Source: Linanthus parryae (taxonomy: Eukaryota; Streptophyta; Magnoliopsida; Ericales; Polemoniaceae). From it: a stretch of 64,000 bases of DNA. The stretch lies in contig JALGPY010000009.1 in assembly GCA_023055425.1 (NCBI GenBank), positions 17,797,775-17,861,774 on the forward strand. Direction: 5' to 3'. Position 1 is the first letter of the stretch. The number at the start of each line of letters is the position of its first letter. The notes under the pieces are model-generated. The model saw nothing but the letters and a program-made list of their open reading frames with translations. It searched no databases and was not told where the DNA came from. The translations under genes and the position numbers were made by a program. Below, piece after piece: positions 1-9,946 of the stretch.

Positions 1-510
1 GAAGATAGTGGAGAAGAAGATGCTGAGCCCAAGGGATACTGAGACCCATTTTTTTTTTCAAGGCCTTGAATCTCTATTCAAATTCTTGAAAATCTTTATC
101 TTTTCAAAAACTTTTTTACTCAGTTTTCCAAATATTGATCCAATATTTTCTCATTTTGTTTTGATGAAAGTCAAAAAGGGGGAGAAATTAGGTGTTTATT
201 TGTTTACTTTAAGTACTTTTTATCTGGTTTAGAGATTTGGTTTAGATCAATAGGGTTTGCTAGACATTGATGTGTTACATTGTTGAAATAAGTTGGATTA
301 TTTGGGATATCCGGTTTTACAGTTTATTATCATGAATTCTTCTATGTTCTAATGATTATCTTTTGCAGAGAATCAGTTCCTTACAAGAATTTTGGTTTTG
401 TCTTTCATCAAGGGGGAGATTGTAAGTTCAGCCTATTTCAAAGGTTTGAAACAGCTTGTCTGTTTCAAGGCCTTGAAACTGCTATCAAGGGTTTGAAAAA
501 AGTACAGCTG
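1..510 (+). mobile_element. Degenerate retrotransposon-like fragment
   Basis: No intact gene is visible. Purine-rich stretches typical of copia-element 3' regions occur at about 172-190 and 410-421, and a TG follows the second. A perfect 18-base palindrome, GTTTCAAGGCCTTGAAAC, lies at 462-479, and a 14-base core of it recurs at 57-70. I infer the damaged 3' end of an LTR retrotransposon abutting the CACTA remnant that starts near 511. The family assignment is weak. It could also be another repeat type that is cut by the window edge. Confidence 0.3.
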
Positions 511-1884
511 ATACAGCATGAACTTATACCTTGGTTTCTGGCACATATCACATCTATCACTCGATGCCTTATCTTTCCAGTACAACATACAGTCATTTGG
601 GTAAGCATCATACTTCACGTAGTTGAAACCCAAAGACTTGTTAAACTTTTTTTGCTTCGTAAAATGATTGGCAAATTCCGACTCATTGGATATGCTTTTT
701 TATCAGTTGTATGGTCTTATCAAATGCGACCTTTGGTAATCCATATAAACATTTATGTGCAATAACTGAACAACAAAAGATAATGTAGTGAAATCGGTGC
801 ACTCCGGATACAACTCTCGCTCTGCATCCTCGAAGAGCTTAAAATATTTCTTAATATCCTCATCAGGCTCGAGATTTGACTACTCACTTTGCATTCCATT
901 AAAAACTCAAATGTCTCATTCACCATACCAACCATGTCATCTCCAGAAATTGTATTCCCACTCCCCCCATCATTGACTTCATATGAGTCTCCATGGTTCA
1001 TCAATTTAGTATATGCAGCATAAAATCCATTGCAAATTATGTGCTTCCTCACGACTGAACGTGTTTCGTGAAAGCGAAATACATACTTTCGACAAGGGCA
1101 AGTAATTTGTGCATTCTCAGGCTTGTTTGCGTAGGAAAAATTCAGAAACTCATCACAGCCTTGTTCATATGACAAAATGCCTCTTTGTAAATTAATCCAA
1201 CTTTTATCCATTACAAACAGATGTTTGGGGCACACCTGACCTCTCTTACATAACCAATAAATAATTCCAAAAAATAGAATTTACATTAGCAATTTTTATA
1301 AAAAAAAACAGTCTAGTATATAAATAGCTTTACATAAAAAAATATGACACTTAATATAATTTAGTAGGCTAACTACTAAATTATAGCATACACATAACTC
1401 CAGTTACAAACACATAACTCCAACAAACACATATAGCACAGCAAATCAAAACTTCCCTTCAGTGATTTGGTGCAGATGCATGAAACAATGCATTACCAGC
1501 TTGGTTATATGCTAGTACTTCCCTTCTGATGTTGCTCATACAACATTAGAAGGTACAATTTTCCAATATTCAGAGCAACTAATCAAGGGAAAAAAACAGG
1601 AATAGCTTGGTTAGTTGCTAAAAGTGAATGAATAGTTTTCAATTTATCGTAAGCAATGTCTCGAATGTAATGTCTCAAACTAAAACCCTAAACAGACACA
1701 AACCCAAAAACTCTGAGAGATAGAGAGAGGGAGACTGAGACTGAGAGAGATACCAACCTCCAGAGAATCGCTCGAACCTGCAGTTACAATGTCTCGAGTG
1801 CACCAGAGAGTCGCTGTTCTAGGTTTCCTGCGTAGGAATTTGGGGATAATAAAATCCAGGTCACAAACATGCAGAGAGAGAGAG
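511..1884 (-). mobile_element. CACTA (En/Spm) DNA transposon, left remnant
   Basis: The minus strand encodes parts of a TNP2-type transposase, preceded (at higher coordinates) by a GA-rich leader at about 1700-1884. The leader is interrupted at 1884 by a solo LTR and resumes at 36818, where the element continues to a CACTA terminus at 37750. A 27-bp leader segment at 1752-1778 is repeated at 36827-36853, which links the two remnants to one element or family. The C-terminal part of the transposase and the other terminus are missing; they were lost or lie left of the window. Confidence 0.65.
515..1235 (-). pseudogene. TNP2-type CACTA transposase fragment
   Basis: The minus-strand reading from about 1211 begins MDKSWINLQRG and contains the transposase-associated domain with a cysteine pair in CPCRKYVFRF, at about residues 10-80. 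A second block at about 515-633 reads KYDAYPNDCMLYWKD followed by a cysteine pair, the conserved TNP2 block that normally lies further along the protein. Between them (634-752) degenerate coding sequence such as CLYGLPKVAFDK remains, with stops and frame changes. In CACTA elements this protein binds the termini and performs cut-and-paste transposition. This copy is truncated and cannot be functional. A methionine at 1235 lies upstream, but family alignment favours starting at MDKSW. Confidence 0.75.
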
Positions 1885-3412
1885 TGTAATATTCCGTATT
1901 TATGTAAGGGTAGTTCCGTAATTTAAGACGCAAAGTTCAGTGTAAAATTTTCAAGAAATGATTTGAGAAATTACAGGAATTTAGATTTCGTTCGTTAAAG
2001 AACTCGCGTGAGATTTTTGAAAGCTAAATATAATTAACTTGTGGAAAAATAAAATTTGGTAAATTTGCCGTGTTTTTATAATTGAGAAATCCGGGTGAGA
2101 TTTTAGAAAATTTCGGGTTAATATTAGTAGTTAAATTGTGTGTGTTTCTTCATTTTTAGTCGTGAGCATGTGTACGACCACCGCGAGACTACGTAATTGT
2201 GACACACCAAATCACCCAACAAATGGGTGTACCCAACCACACCATAAAGTTTCTTCAAAGTTCATATTCCTCACAACTCTTTCTCCCTCAATGATTTTTT
2301 CTTTGGCAAACAAAATCATCACCGCCAACATCAATATCACCTCCATTTCCCACCTCTTTGTCTCCTATTTAAACCAATCTCTCACCCTTATCATCTCCAT
2401 CTCCACCATCATCATCAGCATCATCATCTTCCACTCCTCCGGCAAAACGAACGCCGCCACCACCTCCGACCACCGATCACCACCACCACCAACACCCTAC
2501 TCCTCTCTCTCTTTCTCTCCTTCTCTTTCTCTCTCTGTTCCTCTGTCTTGTGAGCAGACCACAGCAGCAGCAGCAACAACAAGGGGTAACAACCCAGCCA
2601 CCACCACCGCCGCTGCCACGTCAGGAAGACCCACCCGAACCCACCACCAACATCATCTTCTATTCTATCCCTCTCCCTCTGTCTCTCTATCTCTTTCTTC
2701 CCCTGTTTCTCCGTCCCGCGAGCAAGCAGCAGCCAGAGAACCCAGCCACTGCCGCCACCGTTGCCGACAGGAAACCACCCACCGAAGTCACCACCCTCTG
2801 ATCCTTCTCATCCCCTCTCTGCCACGTCCTCTCTTCCTCTATCTATCACTAAATCTACCAGGAGAAGAAGTATAAGCATATGTACAGCCGTTGTAGTCGC
2901 AGAAACCACCACCGCCGGCCAAACCTCCAAATTTTCCGGCGAACATCTCGGCCCAACAAAAAATATGGCACCCACCTCTTCTTCTCTGACCCAACAGCCT
3001 CCCTAGGACCCGAATAAGCTTCTGGAGATCTCAAACGAGGTCAAGAACCACCAGAAACAAGTCCGGTCGAGCTCACCTCCGGTGACCCGTTTCGGCGACT
3101 TGACCCGACTTGTTTCTCGACCGTTTCTCGCATTTCTTGGAGTGGGTAAGCCTTAAATCACCTCCTGAGTTGTTTTATGTAATCAAAATCATGTTTTTGT
3201 AGCTCGAATTCGTATTTCGATTGGTGAAATTGAGTATGTGCCGAAATTCATGGTCTGGGGGGGGCTAAATTGTAATTTTTAGAAACCTCAGGGGTTGTGG
3301 GTGTCTATTTACAAAACTGCTAGGGGACTAATTGAATTTTATATAATCTTTTATTATAACTATTCATTTAGTTTCTATACTATTTAGCTAAAGTAGAATA
3401 ACTTTATACAAG
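1885..3412. mobile_element. Large solo LTR (S), left part
   Basis: This part starts TGTAATATTCCG at 1885 directly after gagag (1880-1884). The matching end, TTTTTGCA, is at 36812 followed by gagag (36813-36817), so the element has TG...CA ends and a 5-bp TSD. Without the nested element A the LTR is about 3,357 bp, in the size range of Tekay/Del-type chromovirus LTRs. No internal region is present, so I call a solo LTR. It contains a CT-rich and CAG/CAA-rich tract at 2400-2830. The open frames across that tract have repeat-driven composition and I do not call genes there. The TSD lies in a GA repeat, which weakens it slightly. Confidence 0.6.
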
Positions 3413-3853
3413 TGTGTACAAGGAAATCCTCGAGAGATCTCCAAGTGTACACCTCAAGTAGGGAATCAGAACACGGAGAGTTGTAAGGTGTGTGTAGGGA
3501 GAGAGTAATCACTGGTAACTGTTTGTGAGAGAGAGACAGTAAGTTATGGTACTGGACCAATGTGTCTTGTGAGTCTTGTGTCACAATGGAGAGCCAACGA
3601 TCCTATATATAGTGGGACGTGACCGTTGGGGGGGTTTAGTTCACCATAAATGGCGGCCTAATTATAGAACCGCCAACGGCACGTTCGACCGTGTACATAG
3701 GAACCGTTACGCATCTGCCCGCAAGTATCGGAGATCGTTATGAGATCAGCCGCATTGATGGGACATGTAAGCCTAGGATCTCTCAGTCAGTTACTAGAGG
3801 TCGCGCGCAAGCTTGGTTGTTGTATGCGCGCGACGGACCTTACCCTAGCCTCC
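3413..3853 (-). repeat. Left LTR of element A, first part
   Basis: These are the first 441 bp of A's left LTR. The copy is cut by B after cctcc (3849-3853) and resumes at 18745. It aligns end to end with 34366-34806 and has the same TGTGTACAAGG start. Confidence 0.9.
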
Positions 3854-4481
3854 TGTGCACAAGAGATTCCGGCGGGGAGAACTCCGTGTACACCTTAAGT
3901 AGAGGATCAGAGATGGAACAGGAAGAGTTGGGTTGTGTGTAGGGAGAGAGTAAGGCAGTAGTAATGTCTGAGAGAGAGACAGAGGTTTGGCAGAGCTTCC
4001 GCGTATGCCTAGTGTGTTCTCCTTTGTATGGAAAGGTTAACGTCCTATATATAACGGAGAATGTGACCGTTGCAGTGTGGTTAATGCGCCCATCAATGGC
4101 GGCTTAATTAGCTTAACCGCAACGGCACGTTCGTCCGCCTATATAGGGACCGTTACAGCACGTTATGCGCGAATACCGGAACCGTTATGAGGTTGACCGG
4201 GTTTGACCGGATTGACCGGGTTTATGGAGCTCGTGCCATAAATCTCTCAAAATCAGTTACTAAAGGTCGCGCGCGAGCTTGACTCGCACGCGACAGGACT
4301 TACTCTAGCCTCCAAACCACTAAGTCCCTACAAGTCCCGTGCAGTGGTATGCGAGGGCCCTGTCTCGCAGCCCCCACATGGATCAGCGCGGCTAGTGATC
4401 CAGTGTGTGTGGAGCACAATATGGTGTGCTGGATGGTTGCCACGTGGCCAAGATCTGTCAGCTCTGAAAGCACTATCTACA
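3854..4481 (-). repeat. Left LTR of element B (3' LTR in gag/pol direction)
   Basis: This 628-bp LTR runs from TGTGCACAAGAG to GCACTATCTACA. On the minus strand a TATA-like ATATATAGG lies near 4044-4052. A G-box (CACGTG) sits near 4440. The polypurine tract for second-strand priming follows at 4482-4495 (plus strand TTAGCCCCCTTTC). Confidence 0.92.
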
Positions 4482-4656
4482 TTAGCCCCCTTTCTGCGCG
4501 TGAAGACTCATAGCTGGATAGACTTCCATGCGCGGAAACCAACATACGCGTCGCCGCCACGCACCAATTCAAATATGAGTAAATTTAGCCCCCGTGCGTG
4601 CCATTATGACCTAAAACCCCTAGAGTCGTGCCGTCTGGCCTTTAGGGTTTTAGGGG

Positions 4657-4752
4657 TGACGTCAGCTTGTCCTGTGATTGCGCGATTCGACGGTGACGAT
4701 TGCGATTCGACTACTGAAAGGACGCAACCCTTCATTGTTTTTGGATAAATAC
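4657..4752 (+). promoter_or_regulatory. Candidate promoter of the B antisense PMD gene
   Basis: A perfect bZIP palindrome TGACGTCA (4657-4664) lies about 80 bp before a TATA-like GATAAATA (4744-4751), upstream of the PMD start codon at 5227. A pyrimidine tract ending CAG just before GAATGG at 5226 looks like a splice acceptor, so a 5'-UTR intron is plausible. The motifs are visible; promoter function is inferred. Confidence 0.4.
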
Positions 4753-5226
4753 GTTGTACTCTCCATTGTTGCAAAGCATCACTTCTTTCTTTTAAAGTGA
4801 ATGATACCCGGAAGTCTTCGAGAGCAGATTCAAATAATCAATCACCAGTTCTCTCTTGTCAGTCGTCTTCTTCAACTGTGCGCATCCAAGCAAGCTTTAC
4901 CAAAACAAGATTTGCCTTGTTCAATTTTGTTTAACATACCGATGTATGCTTTGAACTGTGTTGGATCTGCAAACCCATGGCATATTATCTGTTGAAAACT
5001 TGTGAAGAAGCTCCAATCTTTGAACCCAATTTTGATTTAATCCTTCAATGATAAGGACCTTGGATGTAGGGTTTTGAAATCCCTGATAATGCAAACAATT
5101 TCCAACTTTTAATTTCTGAAATTGGTACCAGAAACTGTTCATCTTTCTTCCCATAGATCTTGAATCTCAGAATTCAAACTGAAGTGTGCATATTTCTCCC
5201 CCCTTTTTTCTTGCTCTTCCGCAGGA

Positions 5227-7134
5227 ATGGCAAAGACAAAAGGAACTAGACCCACCAAGGAGGACGAAGAAATACCTGATCTTCCGCGAGCTCTATGGCG
5301 AAAAGCCCCCTACCTGGGTGGCAAAGACTTCTATCATGCTAGGGTTAAAGCAAAGAAACTGCCTGCCCCCGTCTCTGGTGAAGGGTTGCAAACATTAACC
5401 CCTCCAGTTAACTCGGCCTTGCTCGAATTGATTGGCTCCGAAGACGTGGTTCGATTGGGAATCGAAAATGGGTACTTCCCATATGCTGCGATTTCTACCC
5501 AAGCTTTTGTTCAGAAATGGGGCTACATGGATGAGTGGATTGACCATGTATTGACTCATCACGCCGTGACTCTAAACGAGGCCGGCGTATACTTCGCAGT
5601 TCGTGCTATGAAGGGTGCTGCCGTGAAGCTGGACCAGTCCATGCTTCTAAACCTTCTTTCTCGCTACTCGCCTGCGACTCACACATTTCACTTTGCTGAG
5701 TTCGAGGCTGCCCCCACGCTCGAGTACGTGCACATGCTTTATGATCTATCTCCCATGGGCGAGGTGGATCCTTTGAGTCCCTTGAGGACGGATGCGGAGC
5801 TCGCTCTGTACGCGCAGATGGAGGAGTGCTTGGCAGAGGTGAAGAAAATTTCCACCCGCTGGACCACTACAAAAGTCCTTCCTGACTGGCAGTTAGTTGA
5901 CACATCTGCGAAAAACACTTGGAACAAATGGGTGCAGTACTTTTTCCGTGATTATGCGAACACCAGCATCACCAAGAAGCTTCTGAGTGAAAACCCAAAG
6001 GCTGAGAACTATGTGGAGGGTAAGGGTTATCACTTAACCCTATGCGCCTTTCTCTGCGCCTGGTTGTCGAGGTACTTAATCGATGGCCACCCACACGATG
6101 GGGTTTTCTATCACGTTCTGCCCCTTGCTGTGAAGTTGGCTCTCGGCCAGAAAGTCGCACTTGGACCCTTGGTCTTGGGCACGCTGTACTACAGACTGGA
6201 TCAGCTGGTCGTGGCCATGAAGGAATCGCGTGGCCGCCTCGACATACTGACTTTTTTTAACATTGCCTTCTTGACAATGTGGGTCTTTGAGCGCTGGCCT
6301 TCCTATGCTCCAGTTGCTTCTAAGCCCAACAGGTGGTGTCCCCCAGGTGCGGTGGAGGAGCGTAACAGCGGCAGAGCTGCGAGGTGGTTTGGGACAAACA
6401 ATACCAAGTGCGTTTGGAGCCTGATGTGCGACAATCAGGAGGAGTTCATAGCCAGGCCCTATGCCATGCGCATTGAAAACGTGCGATGGTTTCCAAAGCT
6501 GTATCCTTCCAAGGGTGTTGTCTTCTCAAAAGAGCTCCTCTTCGAAGATGGAGAGTATTTCCATGAGCGCTATCGCGAATTCTTTTGCTGGTGCCTGCGA
6601 GGTTCCCTACCTGCTCTCGCGGAGCATGTTCGTGAGCTCGCGTCGAGGTACGAGAGGATTACCGTGGACGTTGATCCCACTCGCGTTTCTCCCCAATTCG
6701 GTTTTGATGCAGTGGCGCCATCAATCTGGCCACAGTCTATTGTCAGAGGCTGCTATAAGCGTTTGTTGACAAAGGAATGCAAAACAGTCTTGCTGAGCAA
6801 TCTTCCCTTTGAGCAACCTGCAGGTAACCGTGAAGGCGGTTATTCCAAAAACTGGCTCGCATACTGGAACGCCCAGCACACAAGATTCGAGACGCAGTCG
6901 GCTCCCCAGCCAAGCAGAGCTCCTGTGATCAAAAGAAACTCTTTTCCTTTTCGTCCCAATTGCAGTCTGGACGAGTCTGAATATGGTTGCTACTCGTTGC
7001 TGGATCACGAGAACCATTTGTGTCCTGCCATCATTCTAGATGAAAAGAGCGCCGCGGTTAGAAAAGGCGACTCGCATGTCATCAGATATAGCGAAACTTT
7101 TGCTAAGGTAAGCAACTTCTTTCGCATGCGCTAA
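5227..7134 (+). CDS. Plant mobile domain (PMD)-like protein, exon 1 of B antisense gene
   Basis: The frame is open for 635 codons from ATG 5227. The region of about residues 60-420 resembles the plant mobile domain known from MAIN/MAIL-type proteins and from some plant transposons. Recognisable parts are THTFHFAEFEAAPTLE (151-166), a hydrophobic helix LCAFLCAWLSRYL near 272-284, and MWVFERWP (351-358). A donor, AAG|GTAAGC, lies at 7107/7108, so the coding exon probably ends after residue 627. The unspliced stop is at 7132-7134. The gene runs opposite to gag/pol in the space between pol and the left LTR, where Tat-lineage elements often carry extra frames. Element A has a damaged homologue with the same donor position. 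The molecular function in retrotransposons is not known to me. Confidence 0.75.
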   Translation: MAKTKGTRPTKEDEEIPDLPRALWRKAPYLGGKDFYHARVKAKKLPAPVSGEGLQTLTPPVNSALLELIGSEDVVRLGIENGYFPYAAISTQAFVQKWGYMDEWIDHVLTHHAVTLNEAGVYFAVRAMKGAAVKLDQSMLLNLLSRYSPATHTFHFAEFEAAPTLEYVHMLYDLSPMGEVDPLSPLRTDAELALYAQMEECLAEVKKISTRWTTTKVLPDWQLVDTSAKNTWNKWVQYFFRDYANTSITKKLLSENPKAENYVEGKGYHLTLCAFLCAWLSRYLIDGHPHDGVFYHVLPLAVKLALGQKVALGPLVLGTLYYRLDQLVVAMKESRGRLDILTFFNIAFLTMWVFERWPSYAPVASKPNRWCPPGAVEERNSGRAARWFGTNNTKCVWSLMCDNQEEFIARPYAMRIENVRWFPKLYPSKGVVFSKELLFEDGEYFHERYREFFCWCLRGSLPALAEHVRELASRYERITVDVDPTRVSPQFGFDAVAPSIWPQSIVRGCYKRLLTKECKTVLLSNLPFEQPAGNREGGYSKNWLAYWNAQHTRFETQSAPQPSRAPVIKRNSFPFRPNCSLDESEYGCYSLLDHENHLCPAIILDEKSAAVRKGDSHVIRYSETFAKVSNFFRMR

Positions 7135-7192
7135 GCTTTCTTTTTTTTTACTTCAATATATTGACAACCTCATTCTACACTGCTTGCTGTAG

Positions 7193-7648
7193 TGCCATGT
7201 GCGGAGGTTTGCATCTGGTGAGCGTTCCAGATCGCAGGTTAACACCATTGTTACCACAAGAAGACAAGGGCAGTCGTTTCGGCTAGCATCGAGGATGGAT
7301 CCTGAGGTCGAAGCCAGGATTCGCGAGGTCATGAATGCTTTTGCTGACTCGCTGATAGACAACGCTCCGGCCTTGTCTCCCCCTAGAGATGATCCGTCTC
7401 CTCCAGCGACTGCCGCGCCAAGAGCTAAGAGGCCTAGGCAAAGAGGAATTACAATTTCTTCCCCTAGAAGCGCTCCAACTTCTCCTCCTGCGAGATCCCT
7501 TTCTCCCAAGGACAAAGGCAAAGGTCGCATGACCAGTAAAACGCGGAAGGAGCTCGCAGTGGAGACCTTCGTTCCATTCGGCCAGGAGGAAGAAGAGGAG
7601 AGGCGGGAGCCAAGAGAAGGAGATGAAGAAGAAGAAGAAAGAGTTTAA
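7193..7648 (+). CDS. B antisense gene, exon 2 (basic/serine-proline linker)
   Basis: The acceptor TTGCTGTAG precedes 7193 and the frame continues in phase from exon 1. The sequence FASGERSRS near the start is matched by FASGYRSTS in element A, which supports the splice. The product is rich in S, P, R and K in the middle and ends in an acidic run of E residues. The frame closes at 7646-7648, before a good donor (GAG|GTATCTC near 7674). Either a mutation created the stop or the true donor is elsewhere; the join to exon 3 is unsettled. Confidence 0.5.
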   Translation, partial: CHVRRFASGERSRSQVNTIVTTRRQGQSFRLASRMDPEVEARIREVMNAFADSLIDNAPALSPPRDDPSPPATAAPRAKRPRQRGITISSPRSAPTSPPARSLSPKDKGKGRMTSKTRKELAVETFVPFGQEEEEERREPREGDEEEEERV

Positions 7649-7751
7649 GATGCGATACATGAGGAAGAATCGGGAGGTATCTCAATCGTACTTCTCTCGT
7701 CATTATCTTAGCTCTTTTGCAATTTGATTTGAACAAATGGTTTCTTCGCAG

Positions 7752-8102
7752 ATGATGATGATACCATCAGTGGCCTTTTGGCCAAGAGGCAGAAGAGGGG
7801 TGCTCATTCTGGCGTTTCTGATGAACCCATAAGCGAGGACATTCTCGCCGAGTCCAGGAAGACAGCTGCGGAAGCTGCTGAAAGGAGAAGAAAGCGAGAA
7901 GAGGAAGAACTCGAGCGCGTGAAGCAGAGGAGCCTTGAAGAACAACATGTCGACGACCTAGTGCGTCCAACTGATGAGGAAGATGTGCTTCCCGAAGAGG
8001 TGGCTCCCCGAGTTGAGGAGGAGGACGTGGCTCCAGAAGATGATGCGGCAGCCTTGGAGCAAGCCCAAGCAGATTTTGAAGAAATCGCAGGCGGCAATGA
8101 AG
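7752..8102 (+). CDS. B antisense gene, exon 3 (acidic, coiled-coil-like)
   Basis: The acceptor TTCTTCGCAG precedes 7752, and AATGAAG|GTGAGA is a good donor after 8102. The reading frame of about 116 codons has a charged helix (AAEAAERRRKREEEELERV) followed by a very acidic tract. It ends in phase 1, matching the start of exon 4. The frame also stays open through the donor to 8338, which could be a read-through form. Confidence 0.5.
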
Positions 8103-8482
8103 GTGAGATTTTTAATCTCGCAGTAACTTATCGAGATGTTATTGTTGGTGCATTAAAGCATGGTGTGTCAAAAGCTGACATTCGCCGTTGGCTAGTAGGC
8201 AAGTGCGGTGAACCCTTAGGTAATCATTTGAACGATATGCGTGAACTAGGCTTAGCAACTCAAAGCATAATCATGACTAGTTTCTTCGCGCCCCAGGTCA
8301 CGCTCATTTTAAAGACATGCTTAACGAGGGCACACTAATAGGGCAAGGTTCCACATCCTTAGCGTATAACGAGGATACTGCAATCCCACCTTCGCGTGGA
8401 GGTGCTTGCTCTTAGCTTTAGCAAGGATAGTAAAATAACGTACGATACAAGTTACCTCACACCATCGCATTTTTTATCGCAG

Positions 8483-8985
8483 GCAATGCTGATGAACCCG
8501 TGCTGGAGCAAAGGTGTCAACCTTCTGCGTCCTATGTCCCGGTGCCGAGTTCTCATACCGAGAAGCCCGTCGCAGCTGCTGAATACACAAGAGAGCCTCT
8601 TGAGGACGTCATCGAACTTTCTGATGATGTCGAGGCTGACACTGTGTTAATGGAGGAAGATGCCCATGCTGGTGCTGAGGAAATAGGAACGAATGCTGCT
8701 GATGCTATCGCATCTGAAGATATCCCTCGCCAAGCTGCAACTTCTGCTGCCATCACGCCTCCAGCAATGACTGAGCCGGCGGCACCTCTTCCTGCGTGGA
8801 GCTTTTGGGGCTCGCAGGTCGGGGCTGCGATCACACCTGGTGCGGCTTATACTCTTCCCCCCAACTATGAGGAGTTAGAGCTCGCAGCTGATAGAAGGGC
8901 AATGGAGCGAGGGCAGTCTTCAACTACCCCAGCAATGCGCATTCCTTCTCTGCGCGAGATCCTTGAAGGAACTGGAATGTCATAA
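8483..8985 (+). CDS. B antisense gene, exon 4 (Ala/Glu-rich), donor lost
   Basis: The acceptor TTTTTTATCGCAG precedes 8483, and phase 1 agrees with exon 3. The product is rich in A, E, T and P and ends IPSLREILEGTG. In element A the corresponding block, APLQRIIEGIG, is followed by an intact donor (G|GTAAG at 30735/30736). In B the same place reads G|GAATG (8974/8975), so the GT is gone and translation would stop at 8983-8985. This predicts a shortened protein without the last coiled-coil exon. Confidence 0.5.
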
Positions 8986-9055
8986 TTTGTTTTTCACATC
9001 TCGCATTCTTCATTTGAGAATTTGATAGTATAACTTGGCTTTGACATTGCTTCAG

Positions 9056-9512
9056 GTTTGAAGCAAGCCGATGTGGACTGGCTAGTTCGGATGCGCCTCA
9101 CCTACCCCCAATCATTTGCGAGGTCTCTGGAGATAGGGCCCTTTGACAGGAGGCTGTTTCTTACTGAGGTGGATTTTGGAGCAGCTGTCCGCAGCCACAC
9201 CTGTGACCATTTCTCCTCAGAGTGTCGAATTTCTTTTTGGCATGTGCCAAAATCTTCTCGCCAAAGTTCAAGGCAGGCTGGGTTTCAAGTTTCTTATGAA
9301 AAGAGTTACCCTGATTCGCGCAGCCGTAACTTTGAAACGCGGTCACCAAAACCTCGCAGCTGAGAAGCAGAAGGTAGAGCAGCAAAAGAAAAAGGTTTAA
9401 GAGGCTATGAAGCTCTATCATGAGATGAATGCCAAGTGCGAGCAATTGAAGCAGGTGGAAAATCTGAGCCGTCAGTTTACCCCCCATGACTCCTTGATCA
9501 AGGGTTTATTTT
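9056..9512 (+). pseudogene. B antisense gene, former last exon (coiled coil)
   Basis: An acceptor, TTGCTTCAG, precedes 9056. The first codons, LKQADVDWLVRMRL, align with the last exon of element A (IDQACLEWLMKFRV). A frameshift near 9165-9175 moves the rest to another frame (EKQKVEQQKKKV), and a TAA at 9398-9400 interrupts the tail, which would otherwise reach 9512. An AATAAAT-like polyadenylation signal follows near 9530. Because the upstream donor is also lost, this exon is probably not used. Confidence 0.5.
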
Positions 9513-9659
9513 GATTTTTGAAAAGTAGCAAATAAATAGCAGAAACTTTATTGTAATGTTGCTAGGGTTTCTCCCCCCTTTTTTTCAAAAAGAAGAATCG
9601 AAATACCCGTTTTGCCCTTTGCTGTGATTTGCTAGAATATCTCTGTGCATATCCAATTA

Positions 9660-9911
9660 TGACGTCAGCAATTGATATTCTGCCTTGATTTTCGCGCTAA
9701 TTTCTCATTAGATAAGCACGCTTTCCTTGGGAATTCCATCGAAATCATGACCATCCGTCATTAATTAGGATACGCAACTGAATCGTCGTAGCCTTTAGTA
9801 GGGTAATTGATCGTTACCGCTTTTCAAGGCGTAAGTGATTGACCTTACCCTCTTTTCAAATTCTGCTGACTCATCTTGGCAACTGAAGAGTCTCCACAAG
9901 GTCTATATAAA
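9660..9911 (+). promoter_or_regulatory. Candidate promoter of a second B plus-strand unit
   Basis: A perfect TGACGTCA at 9660-9667 and a strong TATA box (TATATAA, 9904-9910) lie upstream of ATG 9947. The same bZIP palindrome occurs before the PMD gene. The positions suggest a separate transcription start near 9937. This is inferred from motif spacing only. Confidence 0.45.
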
Positions 9912-9946
9912 CCCCGCCTTTTGCCATTTGGGTTCTTCATCCCAAA

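Noticed and set aside
2138..3006. Three overlapping frames of 81-245 codons on the plus strand
   Set aside because: They lie inside the solo LTR, in CT-rich and CAG/CAA-rich sequence; residues are repeat-driven (runs of S, P, T and Q) and match no domain I know.
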